Assembly: GCA_021307315.1 (NCBI GenBank)
Contig: JAJSPD010000056.1
Coordinates: 62,001-126,000, forward strand
DNA length: 64,000 bases
Direction of reading: 5' to 3'
Origin: Bisporella sp. PMI_857
Taxonomy: Eukaryota > Ascomycota > Leotiomycetes > Helotiales > Helotiaceae
The position numbers and the translations under genes are program-made. Numbering within the stretch: the first letter of the stretch is position 1; every line of letters starts with the position of its first letter. The notes beneath the pieces are model-generated. The model was not told the DNA's origin. It did no database searches and worked only from the letters and a program-made list of their open reading frames with translations. Of this stretch, positions 33,699-47,388 are shown piece after piece.

Positions 33699-35643
33699 AT
33701 GAAGCCAGAAGCGACTATATCATCGGCCGTGGAGAGCATGCACGTTGAAGAGGTCAACAAGAGAAATTCGAGCTCGATTGGTCATAACGACGAAGAGGCA
33801 TATCACAAGGAGAAGAGGGGTAACCCATCTGGCGATATTGCCGCGCAGCTCGTTGACGATGTCATTGCTGCCAACATCTCACCTGAACAGGAAAAGGCTG
33901 TTCTCCGTCGCGTGGATTGCGTTCTGATGCCCGTCATGTTCATTTCTTTTGCGTTCCAGTTCATGGACAAGGCATGTTTGACCGGGGCTGCAATGTTTGG
34001 CATCTTGACCGATTTACACTTGGTTGAACTGTAAGTCAAGTTACTTCAAGGTTTTGTAATGTGGCTTAAGTACTTTTGTTGATGGTGCGCTATATATTCC
34101 TGGATCTATTTGGATATGAAGAGAGGGACAGAGTTAAGATACTGTTAATACACACAGCGGAACAAATAAGAAATGGAAAGTAAGTTGCTGACATGTGCAT
34201 AGGAAGGTTATCAATGGGTCTCCGGCGATCAGTACACAAAGGTACTCGTACGCTTCGCTGATCTTTTACTGGGGTTATCTTATCGGGTGTAAGTACCGAT
34301 GGCCTCTCTTTCCTGATACTGAAATAAAATCAAAAACTGACCGTGAAAGTGTTACCGGGAGTGTTCTTCTCTCAGCGGTTTCCCGTCGGCAAATATGTTG
34401 CCATCGTTATGTGCCTCTGGGGCGGTGTCACCGTTTGCACCGTCGCCGTCAAAACATATCAAGGGCTTCTCGTCCAGCGCTTCTTCCTTGGCGTAGCCGA
34501 AGCCGGTATAGCCCCTGCCTTCTCCCTTATTACGGCCATGTGGTACAAGCGCCAAGAGCAACCTCTTCGCTACGCTATCTGGTATTCCTCCGGCGGAATG
34601 GGCGCCCTTCTCGGTGCACTGCTCCTCTATGCGATTGGACAGATCAATGGCCCTCTCGCCTCCTGGCGCTACCAGTTCATGATTATCGGCAGCATCACCT
34701 CGGTCTGGGGCATTGCATTATGGTTCCTTTTGCCAGATAGTCCGCTGACGGCGTTCTTTTTGTCTAAGGAGCAGAAGGTTGTGGCTGTTGAGAGAATGCG
34801 GTGGGAGCAGAGCGGGATTGAGAATAAGGTAATCAAGTGGGAGCAGGTAAAAGAAGCATTTACGGATCCGAAGACATGGTTTTACGTCTTGGCAACATTT
34901 TTGTGTAATTTTACCAATGGCGCTGTAACTGGGTTTGGATCCATCATTGTCAAGTCTTTCGGAGTATGTGTTTTCCCTATAAGTAACGCCGATTCCGCTG
35001 TGCTGTCATTCGTCCCAGCTATTGAAATCAAATTGACCTCGCTAACCTCATCTTGCAGTTTACTTCTCTCCGCACTGTCCTCCTTCTCGGTGTTGCTGGA
35101 GTCTGGCTCTTCGTCTTCCTGTTGGTAGGGGGGGTCATCTCGTTCTACACTCGCCACACAAGGACCCTTATTGCCATGTTCTGCTGCCTCCCAGTCATCG
35201 CTGGCAGCCTCATGATCTGGAAATCTGGCGACTGGACGTCAAAAAATACTAACCGCGGCATACCCCTCTGGGGTTTCTTTATGATGCCTGTCTTTGGTGT
35301 CACCTACGTCATGGTTCTCGCTCTCATGGCAGCTAATACAGCAGGGCATACCAAAAAGGCCATTACGGCAGGTTTGGTCTGGGCCAGTTATTGTATAAGT
35401 AATGGCATTGCGCCAACCGCTGTTCTAACCGAGGAAGAGAAGAAGCATTACCCAACTGCATTTGTAACGATTATAGTCATGATGAGCCTTACGTTTGGTA
35501 TCTTGTTTGGCTTCAGGGTTTATGTGTTCAAATTGAATAAAAGAAGGGATGCAATTAAAGTGGTTAATCGGGAGGAGGCGGCTATGACGGCGTTTATGGA
35601 TATGACTGATAAGGAGAACCAGAATTTTAGGTACCATGCTTGA
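33699..35643 (+). CDS. MFS transporter, allantoate permease (DAL5)/anion:cation symporter family
   Basis: Four exons (33699-34030, 34203-34288, 34350-34963, 35059-35643) encode 538 residues. A charged N-terminus of about 80 residues leads into the first helix with MFISFAFQFMDKACLT, where the D-K pair is typical of this family. Helix pairs follow with QRFPVGKYV and a G-VAEAG motif (FFLGVAEAGIAP), and a late ITAGLVWASYCISNG, which matches the usual AGLVWAGYCxSNG block. These features mark the DAL5/Tna1-like anion:cation symporters, which take up allantoate, nicotinate, vitamins or small organic acids across the plasma membrane. The actual substrate cannot be read from sequence. All splice junctions keep the frame. 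It has its own promoter and no obvious cluster partner. Confidence 0.93.
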
Positions 35644-36449
35644 CGGACGGGTGAAGGGCAAGAGAGGGAGTCTAATATGACCACTTAAAGGTTGGATCTC
35701 AAGAACTGTCCCACGACTGTCTAGTTTCGACCAAGAATCTATTTATCTCCTGAAGGCGAGAGCGCTGGACTGGTATTCAAATTTTATTTTTGCAACCATT
35801 TTTGCCGTTTTTATTTTGGTTTTAAACCGATTATAGAGTATCGGGGGTGAAGTAATGGAGAGCGTTGAATTTCGGATTTTAAGACAAGCTTTGAAACTTT
35901 TAAGGAGTTACTAGCTTATAATACTTGTTGGAGATTGTTTCATTATGCTGTATGTGAAATGGCCAAGTCTGTTAGCCTGATTCGGCTTAGCCGCTTTTAG
36001 CGTCAAGACCCCTATTTTCATCACTCTTGATAGTTGATTCTATTAGATCTACAATCAAATTCGTATGCCTTATTCTACAACCTATTCTGTGATAAGATGA
36101 TCATCTATAATCTATCCGCTTGTCACTGTATCTTTAATTCGCCCTCAAGAGCCTATAGAAACCCTGTGAGCACAGGCTTTGTTAGTAATTAGGTTAATGG
36201 GCTTTGCTTCATGAAGAACCAGAGCGGCCAGATTGAAATGTGAGTGCGCGATGTCCTTGAATTCTAGGCTCTGACTCCTCTTCATTTGAGGGAGTCAATA
36301 AGCACACTACATGCATAGAGGGTCATGTCTGTTCACAAGACCCACAATGACAACACAAAATCAGTTTGTAAGAATTATGTATCTCTTTTATTTTATTCCT
36401 TTTTCGAACGACATTCATAACTGCAACTCAACTGCCCTCTTCATATTAT
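35644..36449. other. Intergenic, 3' of the MFS gene
   Basis: No gene is recognised; mainly A/T-rich sequence. Confidence 0.5.
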
Positions 36450-37291
36450 CTATTCTTGTCCTTTCTTCTCCCAAAGAACCTTTTTCTTTTCTTTGTCCTG
36501 CTCAATCGGCTGAGGATGATAGCTCGGCTGCGACTGGTGACTCTGTTGGGGATGATAGCCCTGCCACAGGTCATTCATCAATGGACTTGGGCCTTGGCGC
36601 GGGCCTTGTTGATAGCGAGCGCTCTCCGAAGAAAGTTTCCTAGGGGAACGTGATTGAGGACCACTCTGAATAGGTGGTTCTCTAGAGATGGGATATCTTT
36701 GCTATGATTGAGCTTGTGCTTGGAGCCGATCGCCAGCGTTGGCGTTTGGGTTGGATGTTGTTTGAGGAGGTTGGATGTTTACACTGGACTGTTGTTCATT
36801 GGAGCTGAGGAACCCTATATTCTGTTGTGGTGTGCGTGGACGGTAACTTGAGCGTGGTGAGGAACTGCCCAGCCGAGACTCAGAGAAGGATGCTGAATAA
36901 TCGTTTTGCTAAACTCGGAAGGTTGATCTGAGAAATACATAGAGGGTCCTGGTTCGGCATCCCAGGGTGCATTTGGTGTTTCTTTTGGTTCCAGTCCGTC
37001 AATCAACGAGGCAGAAGTAGAATCGATCCTGACTATGATATTGATAGATGCTAAAAATGAGGTGCTACGTTCATGCAATGAAAACCCAACACTCTCTTGA
37101 TATTTCAGAGACACCTCATCTCTCTTTAACTCTCCCTCTTCTGGGCCCGAGCCCAGCTCTTTCAAGTTGATCTTGAGTGTCTCTAAGACATCTTTCTCCT
37201 CAGTGTGTCCCACATGTTTGCTGTTTGGATGCTTCTGTAGGTGCCGTTCCAGCGCAGCAGCGGGGGGGGAGGTCAATATCAAAGTGTTTTA
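36450..37291 (-). pseudogene. Broken Q/P-rich protein, possibly a C2H2-type regulator
   Basis: The minus strand from about 37280 carries ALERHLQKHPNSKH, which looks like the end of a C2H2 finger with its His pair. An acidic helical region follows to about 36910. There a frame change is needed to continue with SASFSESRLGSSSPRSSYR and then a Q/P/S-rich tail (PQQNIGFLSSNEQQSS, YHPQQSHQSQPSYHPQ) that stops at 36450. One in-frame TAG lies in the tail near 36703 (reading AQS-stop-QRYP), consistent with CAG-to-TAG. Neither the upstream finger nor a start codon is recognisable. An intron could explain the frame change but not the stop. The identification as a regulator is weak. Confidence 0.45.
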
Positions 37292-37906
37292 CGTAACAGG
37301 GCAATTAGTGGCTGTAAAGCTAAGGCGGCCCCCAAATGGCGTACGCAATAATATTTTTGGTGATATAATCAACGCACAAATGCTTCATTGACTGAAACAT
37401 TTGAAATTTGGAAGCTATACGAGCGCCACGCAAGAGCCCGACGAGGCAGCAAAAGTTTCGATAGGCCTTGCAAACCCAATCGTGACAATGCTACAAAAGA
37501 GATAGGCGCAAAGGCAGCACTTGGGGTCCTGAAGATCATTGCCTTAGACTCCCGCACTCAGTGATACAGAATCATGTCGCAAAACCTATGCTGACCCGCT
37601 CTCAGCCGCAAATTGATATTTCCATGGATTAACAACGATTATTTGTTTTCGGTGTGATGAGGGAAACGTAAGGCCGTCCATACTCAGCCGCAATCGGTGA
37701 TACCCTTTGTGTAACTCAACTCCCCTTTGATACATCGCAAGAGCAGTAGATAAGTGCAACTTGTTTTTCCGCATCAGTAGGAAAGATTTAAGTTCACAAT
37801 CAAAGCACTAAAGGTGAGCATGTAAGAACAACTAATCTCTATATACTAAATCAACTATCCAACATTCGACAGAAAGTACATTATAGCAACGAGTCAGTGC
37901 CCCATT
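37292..37906. other. Intergenic
   Basis: Plus-strand sequence from about 37385 to 37563 is open without ATG (TFEIWKLYERHARARR and onward) and could be a remnant exon. I recognise no family. Confidence 0.35.
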
Positions 37907-39490
37907 ATGGCATCTGGATTGGTTCTGAATGAACGGGATCAGCGGCGGGTATATCACAACTACAACGGAAATTTCGTCCTGCCATCGGCTCAGAAGAATA
38001 TATTCTTGCATGCCCATAACCCGAAACATCTCGAGTTACTCAACACCCTGACTGAAATGCAAGCTCTTAATATCGAGAGCAATTTCGACCTTCCTCAAAT
38101 TGTTGTTTGTGGGTTACAGTTATTAGGAAAAAGCTCCGTTTCGGAAGCTATTACGGAAATCCCACTCCCCAGAAGCGAGAACACTTGCACTCGTTTTGTC
38201 ACCAAAATTACCCTACGTCCTTATTCAGAGGAATTTGTCAAGGTCACAATCGAAGGAGATCCTACACGCTCACGAACTCCTGATTCCCAGTTTCCTCCAA
38301 TCACAGATCTGACAGATCTGGCATACAAGCTCCGGGAACAGTTTAATGGGCCCACAGATGCTATTCTTCGAAACCAGCAACAGACAAAGTTTCCTAGAGA
38401 CATTCTCAGCATCACAATATGCGGTCCCGACCGACCAATCCTACAGATCCTAGACCTCCCAGGCCTGATCTTCCACGACCCTTCTGACAAGAACAACATT
38501 GAGCTAGTACGGACATCGTGGTGATAGGAATGAAAAAGCCACATTCCACGGCCGTGGCTGCTGTCGCTGCAAATGTAGACCCCAAAAACCAAGGAGTGCT
38601 CTCAGTTTGCGCGGAATATGATACAGAAGGGAAAAGAACAGTTAGGATCATACCCGACTAGATACTGCTGAGAATGCACAGGCTGAAATCTATATAGCAA
38701 TTGCGAAAGGAGAGCGAGAAGATGAAGTAAGCATCCGCCACGATTGGCATGTACTGCGCAATCGTAACGCAGATGATCCGAAGAGGAAAACTCCTATAGA
38801 AGAGCGCAACGCAGTCGAGGAAGCATTTTTCTCTAGAGAACCGTGGGTCTGTCTTGGCCTAGAGAATTTAGGTGTCGTAACCTCGCGAAGTCGTCTTAGC
38901 AGAATCCTGCTTGACGCGGCAAGTCGGGAGTTTCCTAAGCTAGCTGCCAAAACCAGGTCACAATTGAGTGATCTCCCAGCGGAGCGCAAGGGGCTTGGGG
39001 AGATAATAGGACTGACAGAGAAAGAGAAGTTTTTTTTTTGGCGGCAGAGGATCTCAAGACAAGACCGTACTCCTACGTTAAACGGATGTACGTACACGAT
39101 ACCTGCAGTCTCGCCGCACTTCATTCCATCCACCTCCGCTTAAGGGCCGTAGAGCGAGCGAACTCTTCCACGACCGTATAATGTACAAAGGTCACTCATA
39201 TGGCAGTCAACTTGAGTCTCCTGGTATTAACCCTGATGCTGATCCCATTTCTATCGCAATAAAATCGCGTGTCTCGGCGACGGAAAAAATTGGAACCAAC
39301 CTCTAAAACTCGAAAAGCTGAAATTAAAGAAGCCAAAAAACATCTCGACGAGAAGTGTGGGATAGGGCTTCCCGGTACCTTCAGCCCTCAACACATAAAC
39401 GACTTCTGGAGACAATCCGAACCTTGGAAATCCATCGCTCAAGAGCATATCGGGAAGATATTTGAACACTGCAAGCTATATCCGGGTTGA
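37907..39490 (+). pseudogene. Broken dynamin-like GTPase gene
   Basis: The first 205 codons (37907-38524) match a fungal dynamin-type GTPase domain: LPQIVVCG, then the P-loop, CTRFVTKITLR, and the switch-2 DLPGLI (LQILDLPGLIFHDPSD). The P-loop, normally GDQSSGKSS, reads GLQLLGKSS. After a frame change near 38516 come DIVVIGMKKPHSTAVAAVAA, then a stop near 38660, then the stalk in another frame (EREDEVSIRHDWHVLRNRN; EERNAVEEAFF; RSRLSRILLDAASREFP). The tail resumes at 39350 with GLPGTFSPQHINDFW and SEPWKSIAQEHIG, again in a new frame. Such proteins remodel membranes or, in fungi, belong to expanded families of unknown role. The loss is clear; the gene would have been longer than 500 codons. 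Confidence 0.85.
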
Positions 39491-39984
39491 CTAAACCCCA
39501 ACCACTAAAACGTAATGCTGAGGCTCTACGCAACTTTAATCTATTTTAACTACTCTAGTATTCTGTACAACACTTTCTAGCCCTTAGGCATATAACTGTC
39601 TCGTCGAGATATTCTATAGCGGCTTATTTGATTACGATTAACGCTATGCTAGATTAGCCCGGCCTTATTCATACGACACATTTGCCACGCCGAAAAAAGT
39701 CCTTGGAACTGTACATCTTATGTGAAGATAAATCCGCTTAACCGCTTTGTTCATGCACGCTTTTCTAAAGTTTTAGTATAAACTAGGCTGGGAATTCATA
39801 TGGAGGTCTCCAAACCACAAATTGTTATTGGCTACTACTGCCTTTTTGCGATACTATTCAGCCATACTGCGACTGACATAACTCTGTCCACCCGGAGCAT
39901 AACTCGGCCGCGCATTTACATGCCATTTATTTGTAGCCTTTAGCTAATCAAGGGTGAGATGTTGAGATTCTCTTCTTCCTTTTA
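39491..39984. other. Intergenic
   Basis: No gene is seen between the broken dynamin gene and the inverted-repeat element. Confidence 0.5.
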
Positions 39985-40522
39985 CAGTCGAAACTGTTTA
40001 TATGAAAACTCCTTATATGAAAAACCTCTAGATATGGGAATGAAGGCCTGGAACAGTCGATTTTATAGTGGGTAGATGGGAAACCCTCTTTAAATGCATA
40101 TGGGAATGAGATACAAGCTTTTTTGGTGCATTCCCATATAAGAATGTGGTGGGGCCTAAGTTCCTGTTCCCAGATTAGTTATTATATGATTGTCAGCACC
40201 CCTTAATTGAACAAAAATACTTTTATTTTGACCATTTCTAAGCTTCATTATATGCTTTATCGAGAGCTAGAGAACCAATTATCCCAGGTGTACTAATCGC
40301 AGCACAGTTTAGAAGTCGAATAAAGGGCTATAATCCTACGAATAAGAAGAAATATCGTTTACGCCAGTGGTATTTTAACTCTAATTTGGTGTGTATATCG
40401 CTGGAAGGTGCTTCTAGAATGCAGTATAATCTTGCTTACATAAGACCCCTTTACATGGGAAACCCCTATATATGGGAGTCAGGACTTGGAACCAAGCGTT
40501 CCCATATAAACAGTTTCGACTG
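39985..40522. mobile_element. 538-bp MITE with 20-bp terminal inverted repeats
   Basis: CAGTCGAAACTGTTTATATG (39985-40004) is perfectly inverted at 40503-40522. TA dinucleotides flank both sides (39983-39984 and 40523-40524). Internal, subterminal 'CATATGGGAA'-like units occur in both orientations (for example near 40036, 40098 and 40130). There is no transposase frame. Ends and internal design resemble the 301-bp element at 2530, but the sequence is different, so it is a related second family. Confidence 0.85.
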
Positions 40523-40524
40523 TA

Positions 40525-41003
40525 CTCTTCTATTCTCCTTTGTATAATATAAGCTAGAAGCTAGAAGCCAGAGATATATAATCTAATTTACTATCTCGGG
40601 CCTATAGCTTACTGACGAGTCCAGATCGAAAGAGAAGACTCAACCTTAATTTAGAAAGGATCTAAACCACATGGGGGTGGAGGAGGCTCTACCTAGCTGC
40701 CCAGATTCTCTACGATTATTAACAATAGATATGGTGTGGGGGACCCTAGGTTAGCACTGTCAATTGGTGTTACTTACCCCATACCATTACGACGGGGAAA
40801 ATGTTGGGGCCGGTAATTCTATCCGAACTCCGAAAGTGGATAAAGAATCAATGGGGATACTGTAGAGAAATGCGGGGGGTCGGTAATTCCACCCGAGCCC
40901 CGAGAGTGGAGGAAGAAAACTGGAGTAGATATATAGCTATAGTCGTTCACTACAGTTCTTGATATGCTCCCAGATGTTCTTGTTTCCCGAAGACTGGTTA
41001 AAC
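40525..41003. other. Promoter region of the carboxylesterase gene
   Basis: No gene is present. A roughly 60-base unit (gg-GGTCGGTAATTCCACCCGAG and neighbour, near 40805 and 40876) occurs twice in tandem-like fashion. A TATA-like ATATATAG lies near 40928. Confidence 0.5.
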
Positions 41004-43210
<2,207 letters not shown>

Positions 43211-43457
43211 TAAAGAGCTTGATTTGTTAGTGGCAAGCCATGGTTGAATATTTACTGTATAGCTTGTAACGTTCGGGGTAACCTTGGCCAAGGTAGCTAG
43301 GCTTAGGCTCGTTGGTTGGTATAGTATTATTCATTTACTTCAGTGTGTAAGCAGCTTTATCACCGAGTACGTACAACTTGGATTCATTAAACGCTCCACC
43401 TTGTGAATTCTGAATTTAGCGCTTCAGGTAGTAACAAGGTTATGTTTCGAGTAGTTT

Positions 43458-45039
43458 CTAAGCTCTACGCGTGAAAGCAACGTGGCCATTACCAGAACTC
43501 AACGTGACATGCAACCCCTCTAGCCATCCCTTTGGATCGCGACTTTCGACCTTCTCGAATTCTTGAACCAATCTCACAATCGTATACCCAGCCTCAGTGA
43601 GAGCAAACTGCTGGCCAACGTAAATTCGTGCTCGTCACTGAAAGGAAGATATTCCCAACGAACACGTAACGACTCCCAACGATCGGGTCGATATTCATGT
43701 GTCCTCGCCGTAAATATCCTTTCGACAATGCATGGCACAGACTCAATACACGACAATGGAACCCTTCGAAAGAAAACTAGAGACTTGCTATCAGGGCTAC
43801 CTCCAATAGGAGGCACTGTGTTTTTGTTGGCAACACGGGAATTAGTGGGCACGGATGGATAGAGACGGAGCGCTGTTACCACACTTTAGCAAATCCTATT
43901 CGCAAATCCGAGTCTAACCGAAACAGACTTATATTCATTAAGAATATATTTCAGATGCTTCATGTTTCGCAACGTTTCATAACCCAGCTCTTCCCCCCTC
44001 TAGTTGACTGACCTTAGTGTCTAGTTCCGCTCATATATCTGGATGGGGAGCCAGGATGTGGAAAGTGTTGCTCAGCATGTAAGACGTTTAATATCTCAGA
44101 GTGAATTTGAATAGGGTTATGTGTTGCCTCTGCGACCTCATTTGCGAAAACATACTTCGTTTTCCCTTCACCGCCAACTAGCTTCTTCTCTCCCCGATTT
44201 GCAACAGGGTTTTGTGCAAGGCTATCGGCGCAATCGTGCACAAATTTGCGGTCTTGATTGAATGCTTTGTTGTGCTTAAGCCGCAAAAAGGGACCCATTC
44301 TCAGTTGATTGAGCAATTTGATTTGAGCCGCGTCAAACTAAGGGGGCTCGAAAGCGAGTTGATAAACTCTCCCAGAAGAAATTCTGTTGCGCTGTCAAGC
44401 CTGAGTTGGGAACACAGCGTTTGCAAATCTACAGATGAGCCATGCTTCGGAATCTTCGTAATAAGCTGCTGAATGTACGATTCGAATGTGTCCAGGTCCG
44501 CGACCTGGCTCTTAGTGAAGTTTAGGCGAGCCGTAGCCTAGGAGTGGTAGCTAGTCATTTTTCAGCGAAGAGGAAATGGAAGAGAGGGTTCGAGGGGAGG
44601 ATACTATGCGTGAATGTTCCCAATCGGCACCATCAGAAGTAAAGATTCCTCCGTCCAGCAAGACTCCCATAGCGTTGATACTGCTACCAAGCGCATAGCC
44701 CTTGAACTTGGATGATAGAATAGTTTTTATGTTCTCGGGTCTGATGATATAACAAAGCATACGGTCCATCGCAACCATACTGTAGGTATACCTACCAACC
44801 TCTTCATATTTTGTGTAGTCCTTTTCGAGGCGGACTTTACTTTACGCATGAGCAATTTCTTGCTTATAGTTATCGATACCCAGAAGACGTTCAGATTGAG
44901 GATAATGAGGAGCATATTTACATCTATAGGCTATGGCGAATCGGCAATTCTCAATTGCATTGCCTATCTTTGCGAGGACTAAGTAGAGAGAAGTGATAGT
45001 TCCAGCGGAAAGCACATAGTTTGTTTGCAACCCCAACAT
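43458..45039 (-). pseudogene. Broken CYP52-like cytochrome P450 gene
   Basis: On the minus strand the N-terminal anchor starts at 45039 (MLGLQTNYVLSAGTITSLYL; then YPQSERLLG). It continues out of frame with PENIKTILSSKFKGYALGS and GIFTSDGADWEHSR (near 44620), FLRLKHNKAF (near 44290), GKTKYVFANEVAEAT, and ALRLYPSVPTNSR (near 43870). HEYRPDRWESLRV and WEYLPF follow. These blocks match alkane/fatty-acid hydroxylating CYP52-type P450s of the endoplasmic reticulum. At the haem loop the sequence shifts frame and the Cys position reads Tyr (ARIYVGQQFAL), so haem ligation would be lost. Several frame changes and the missing I-helix AGRDT region make it non-functional. Confidence 0.87.
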
Positions 45040-46149
45040 GGCTCTTCCAGGATTTCTTTAAAATGAAGTGAGGTTGCTTAGAAGAAATCGGGTTGACATT
45101 GAGCTCAGAAATTATGTCTGGTAAAAGTCCATTGTAGGAGTGTAATTAATGCTCCATAGACCAGAATCGGCGTAGCTTCAGGCAGGCGCATTGCGCGGGC
45201 AATACTGAGAGTCTTGACAACTCCTACCACAGCTTAACTAGGATTTGTATCTACTGCTTGTGGCAATGGGCCTCAGATGTAGCGTCAGGGGCAGAAGAGT
45301 AGTGTCGGAGTAAGGATGTTTGTCCCAGATTCACACTTCGCCCCAAGTGCTAAGGCCGGGTGTATCTACAGAACTCTTTTGCTCTTATCTGAGATGTTTC
45401 ACACTAAAATGTGTTTCAAAAGTAATGTATGCTATTCCTCACATAGTCGCTAGGTTATCTTGGCTGGTCAAGCCTTCTCCTTCCGAGGAAGCTAACCTTT
45501 GCCACGTCACATGCTTCGACTAGTCCCCTCCGTTTCACTATGTCGAAATGTAAGAATCTCCATCATCTAGATACCATCTGCAATAAAAAAGCCTTCTTAC
45601 AAGATGGCGGCAGACATCGTTTAGTATTCGGACTACCGAGCAAACGCAGTAGTTACAAATGAGCAGGGCTTGCTGCCACAGAGAAGGGTGTGAATTGATA
45701 ACCAAAAGAAGTCAACTGAGCTTTCCACAATCTCACAGCGATCATCTAACAACTGCTCAGTATAGTCGAGCGTTTGAAAGGGGATCGTCGGGCAAAGACT
45801 TCGAAACGACAAATATGTCCTAGATACAAAGCTTTCCACAGGATATGTTCTCGCAATACGCTTTAATAAAGAGACGACTCTAGAAACATCGATTATATAT
45901 ACATTTCAATCTCTTAAGATGCTCCTAGGTGTACAAGAATAAGAGATCAGTTACCTCTAGACTACCCAACATATTCAATCAACCATGAGCAATGCATCAT
46001 GCTCCGCATGGGATCTCATACTTTATATTACTATGTAACCCTATCGACAAACATTTCTCTGAGAAGTCTATTTTCCATTTAATCAACGAAAGGTCAATGA
46101 TTATACTTGCCGCCAAGTCGGGTAGTGGTCAATTAGCATCTGCTGAATT
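45040..46149. other. Intergenic
   Basis: No gene is recognised. Frames at 45320-45523 and 45633-45839 are short and without family features. Confidence 0.5.
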
Positions 46150-47388
46150 TCATGTTTTCTCTTTGTCCCATTTGCTACCACTGTGTATCTCCACAGCCAC
46201 CGTGTTGATCATATAACTACGCCCTTTGAAAAACCACACCAAAGGACTAGGTAGCCGCCAGCCCCGGAAAGCACCTACTCCCTTGCTCTGGCCAATCGGA
46301 ACTAGCTGCGACTCGGCTAAGTTGGGCTTGTATGGGATATCTTTCCCTTCGGGAAACCCTTCATCTGAGGTTGTCGCAGCCAGTAAGTCTCGCTTCATAT
46401 TAGCCAAAGCCACGGGTACAGCGTCGTATAGGTCCATAACGCCTCCGTGGGTATAAGATCCAACATCACCAAGAGCATAAACGCGAGGCCCTGCTTCGTC
46501 GACACGAAGGGTGGCTCTATTGGTCTTTATATAGCCTTTCTCGTTCAGCAAAGCTTGAGGGAGCCATTCCGTATTTGGTTGGACACCTGCCGCCGGGATA
46601 TATACGTCAGCTGTCATGACCTCGTTGTTGTCAAGCACAATCGTTGTTGTGCCATCCCTGTTTTCTTTGGACGAAACCACATATTTACTATAGGCGACTT
46701 CAACACCAACTTGGGCAAGATACCCCTCAGCTTGTTTGGCTATGGTTGGCCGTAATCTTGGAAGGAGTTTCTTGCTACCCGATAGAAGGATTATCTTGAC
46801 ACGGGGATTCTGGAGTTTTGAAAGAAACCAGTATGTGCGACCATTCAGATGCTCTGCCAACTCACCAGCAATTTCGACTGCTGTAGGTCCACCTCCCTGG
46901 ATCAGGATTGTTTTGGCATGCTGTAGACGTCTGTGCATCTCCTTCAAGGCGTCTTCCACACCTTCCTTGGTTGTCTGAAGAGATAGCATAGGTGAAAGTG
47001 TCCTGGTGCCGGTGGCAAAAACCAAGGCATGGTAGGGTACTTTATAAGGCTCCGACCCGGGATTCGCAGGCTTAAGAGTGATCGAACAAGTAGTCGTATC
47101 GACAGCCACGGCTTTTGCGTGAATAAATGTGTAGGTATTCGAATTGTACTGCAGGAAGGCATCGGCGATGGGAAAGAAGAAGTTCGATATTGGCATCAAC
47201 TTGCTGGAGGCAACTGCGCGAGGAGCTGCGATACGGAACATGAAGTCCTTCGAGGTATCAATAATGTTGACGTGGTAGTTGTCTTTGTGTGGCAACGACG
47301 GCATGACATGCTTGAGAAAGTAATGGGCAGCTGAGAGGCCTGCGAAGGAGCCTCCAACTATGACAATATTTTTTTTCTGTAGAGACAT
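46150..47388 (-). CDS. AIF/AMID-like FAD-dependent oxidoreductase
   Basis: A single unbroken exon of 412 codons. The N-terminus carries the FAD-binding dinucleotide fold IVIVGGSFAGLSAA (residues 8-21). The NAD(P)H fold follows as ILIQGGGPTAVEIAGELAE (about 162-180). YALGDVG near residue 305 is the second FAD contact. This is the two-dinucleotide-fold architecture of pyridine nucleotide-disulphide oxidoreductases, here of the AMID/FSP1-like branch known from mitochondria or membranes in fungi. No redox-active CxxxxC disulphide is visible, as expected for that branch. It probably oxidises NAD(P)H with a quinone-like acceptor; this is inference. The upstream region starts directly at 47389 and no intron is needed. 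The last residues (SGSKWDKEKT) are polar. Confidence 0.92.
   Translation of the reverse strand: MSLQKKNIVIVGGSFAGLSAAHYFLKHVMPSLPHKDNYHVNIIDTSKDFMFRIAAPRAVASSKLMPISNFFFPIADAFLQYNSNTYTFIHAKAVAVDTTTCSITLKPANPGSEPYKVPYHALVFATGTRTLSPMLSLQTTKEGVEDALKEMHRRLQHAKTILIQGGGPTAVEIAGELAEHLNGRTYWFLSKLQNPRVKIILLSGSKKLLPRLRPTIAKQAEGYLAQVGVEVAYSKYVVSSKENRDGTTTIVLDNNEVMTADVYIPAAGVQPNTEWLPQALLNEKGYIKTNRATLRVDEAGPRVYALGDVGSYTHGGVMDLYDAVPVALANMKRDLLAATTSDEGFPEGKDIPYKPNLAESQLVPIGQSKGVGAFRGWRLPSPLVWFFKGRSYMINTVAVEIHSGSKWDKEKT

Noticed and set aside
36311..36643. Plus-strand frame with an acidic Ser/Asp tail
   Set aside because: It is the antisense of the Q/P-rich minus-strand frame, which is open for longer and more protein-like.
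37385..37563. Plus-strand open stretch without a start codon
   Set aside because: About 60 codons only and no recognised family; kept as a note in the spacer entry.
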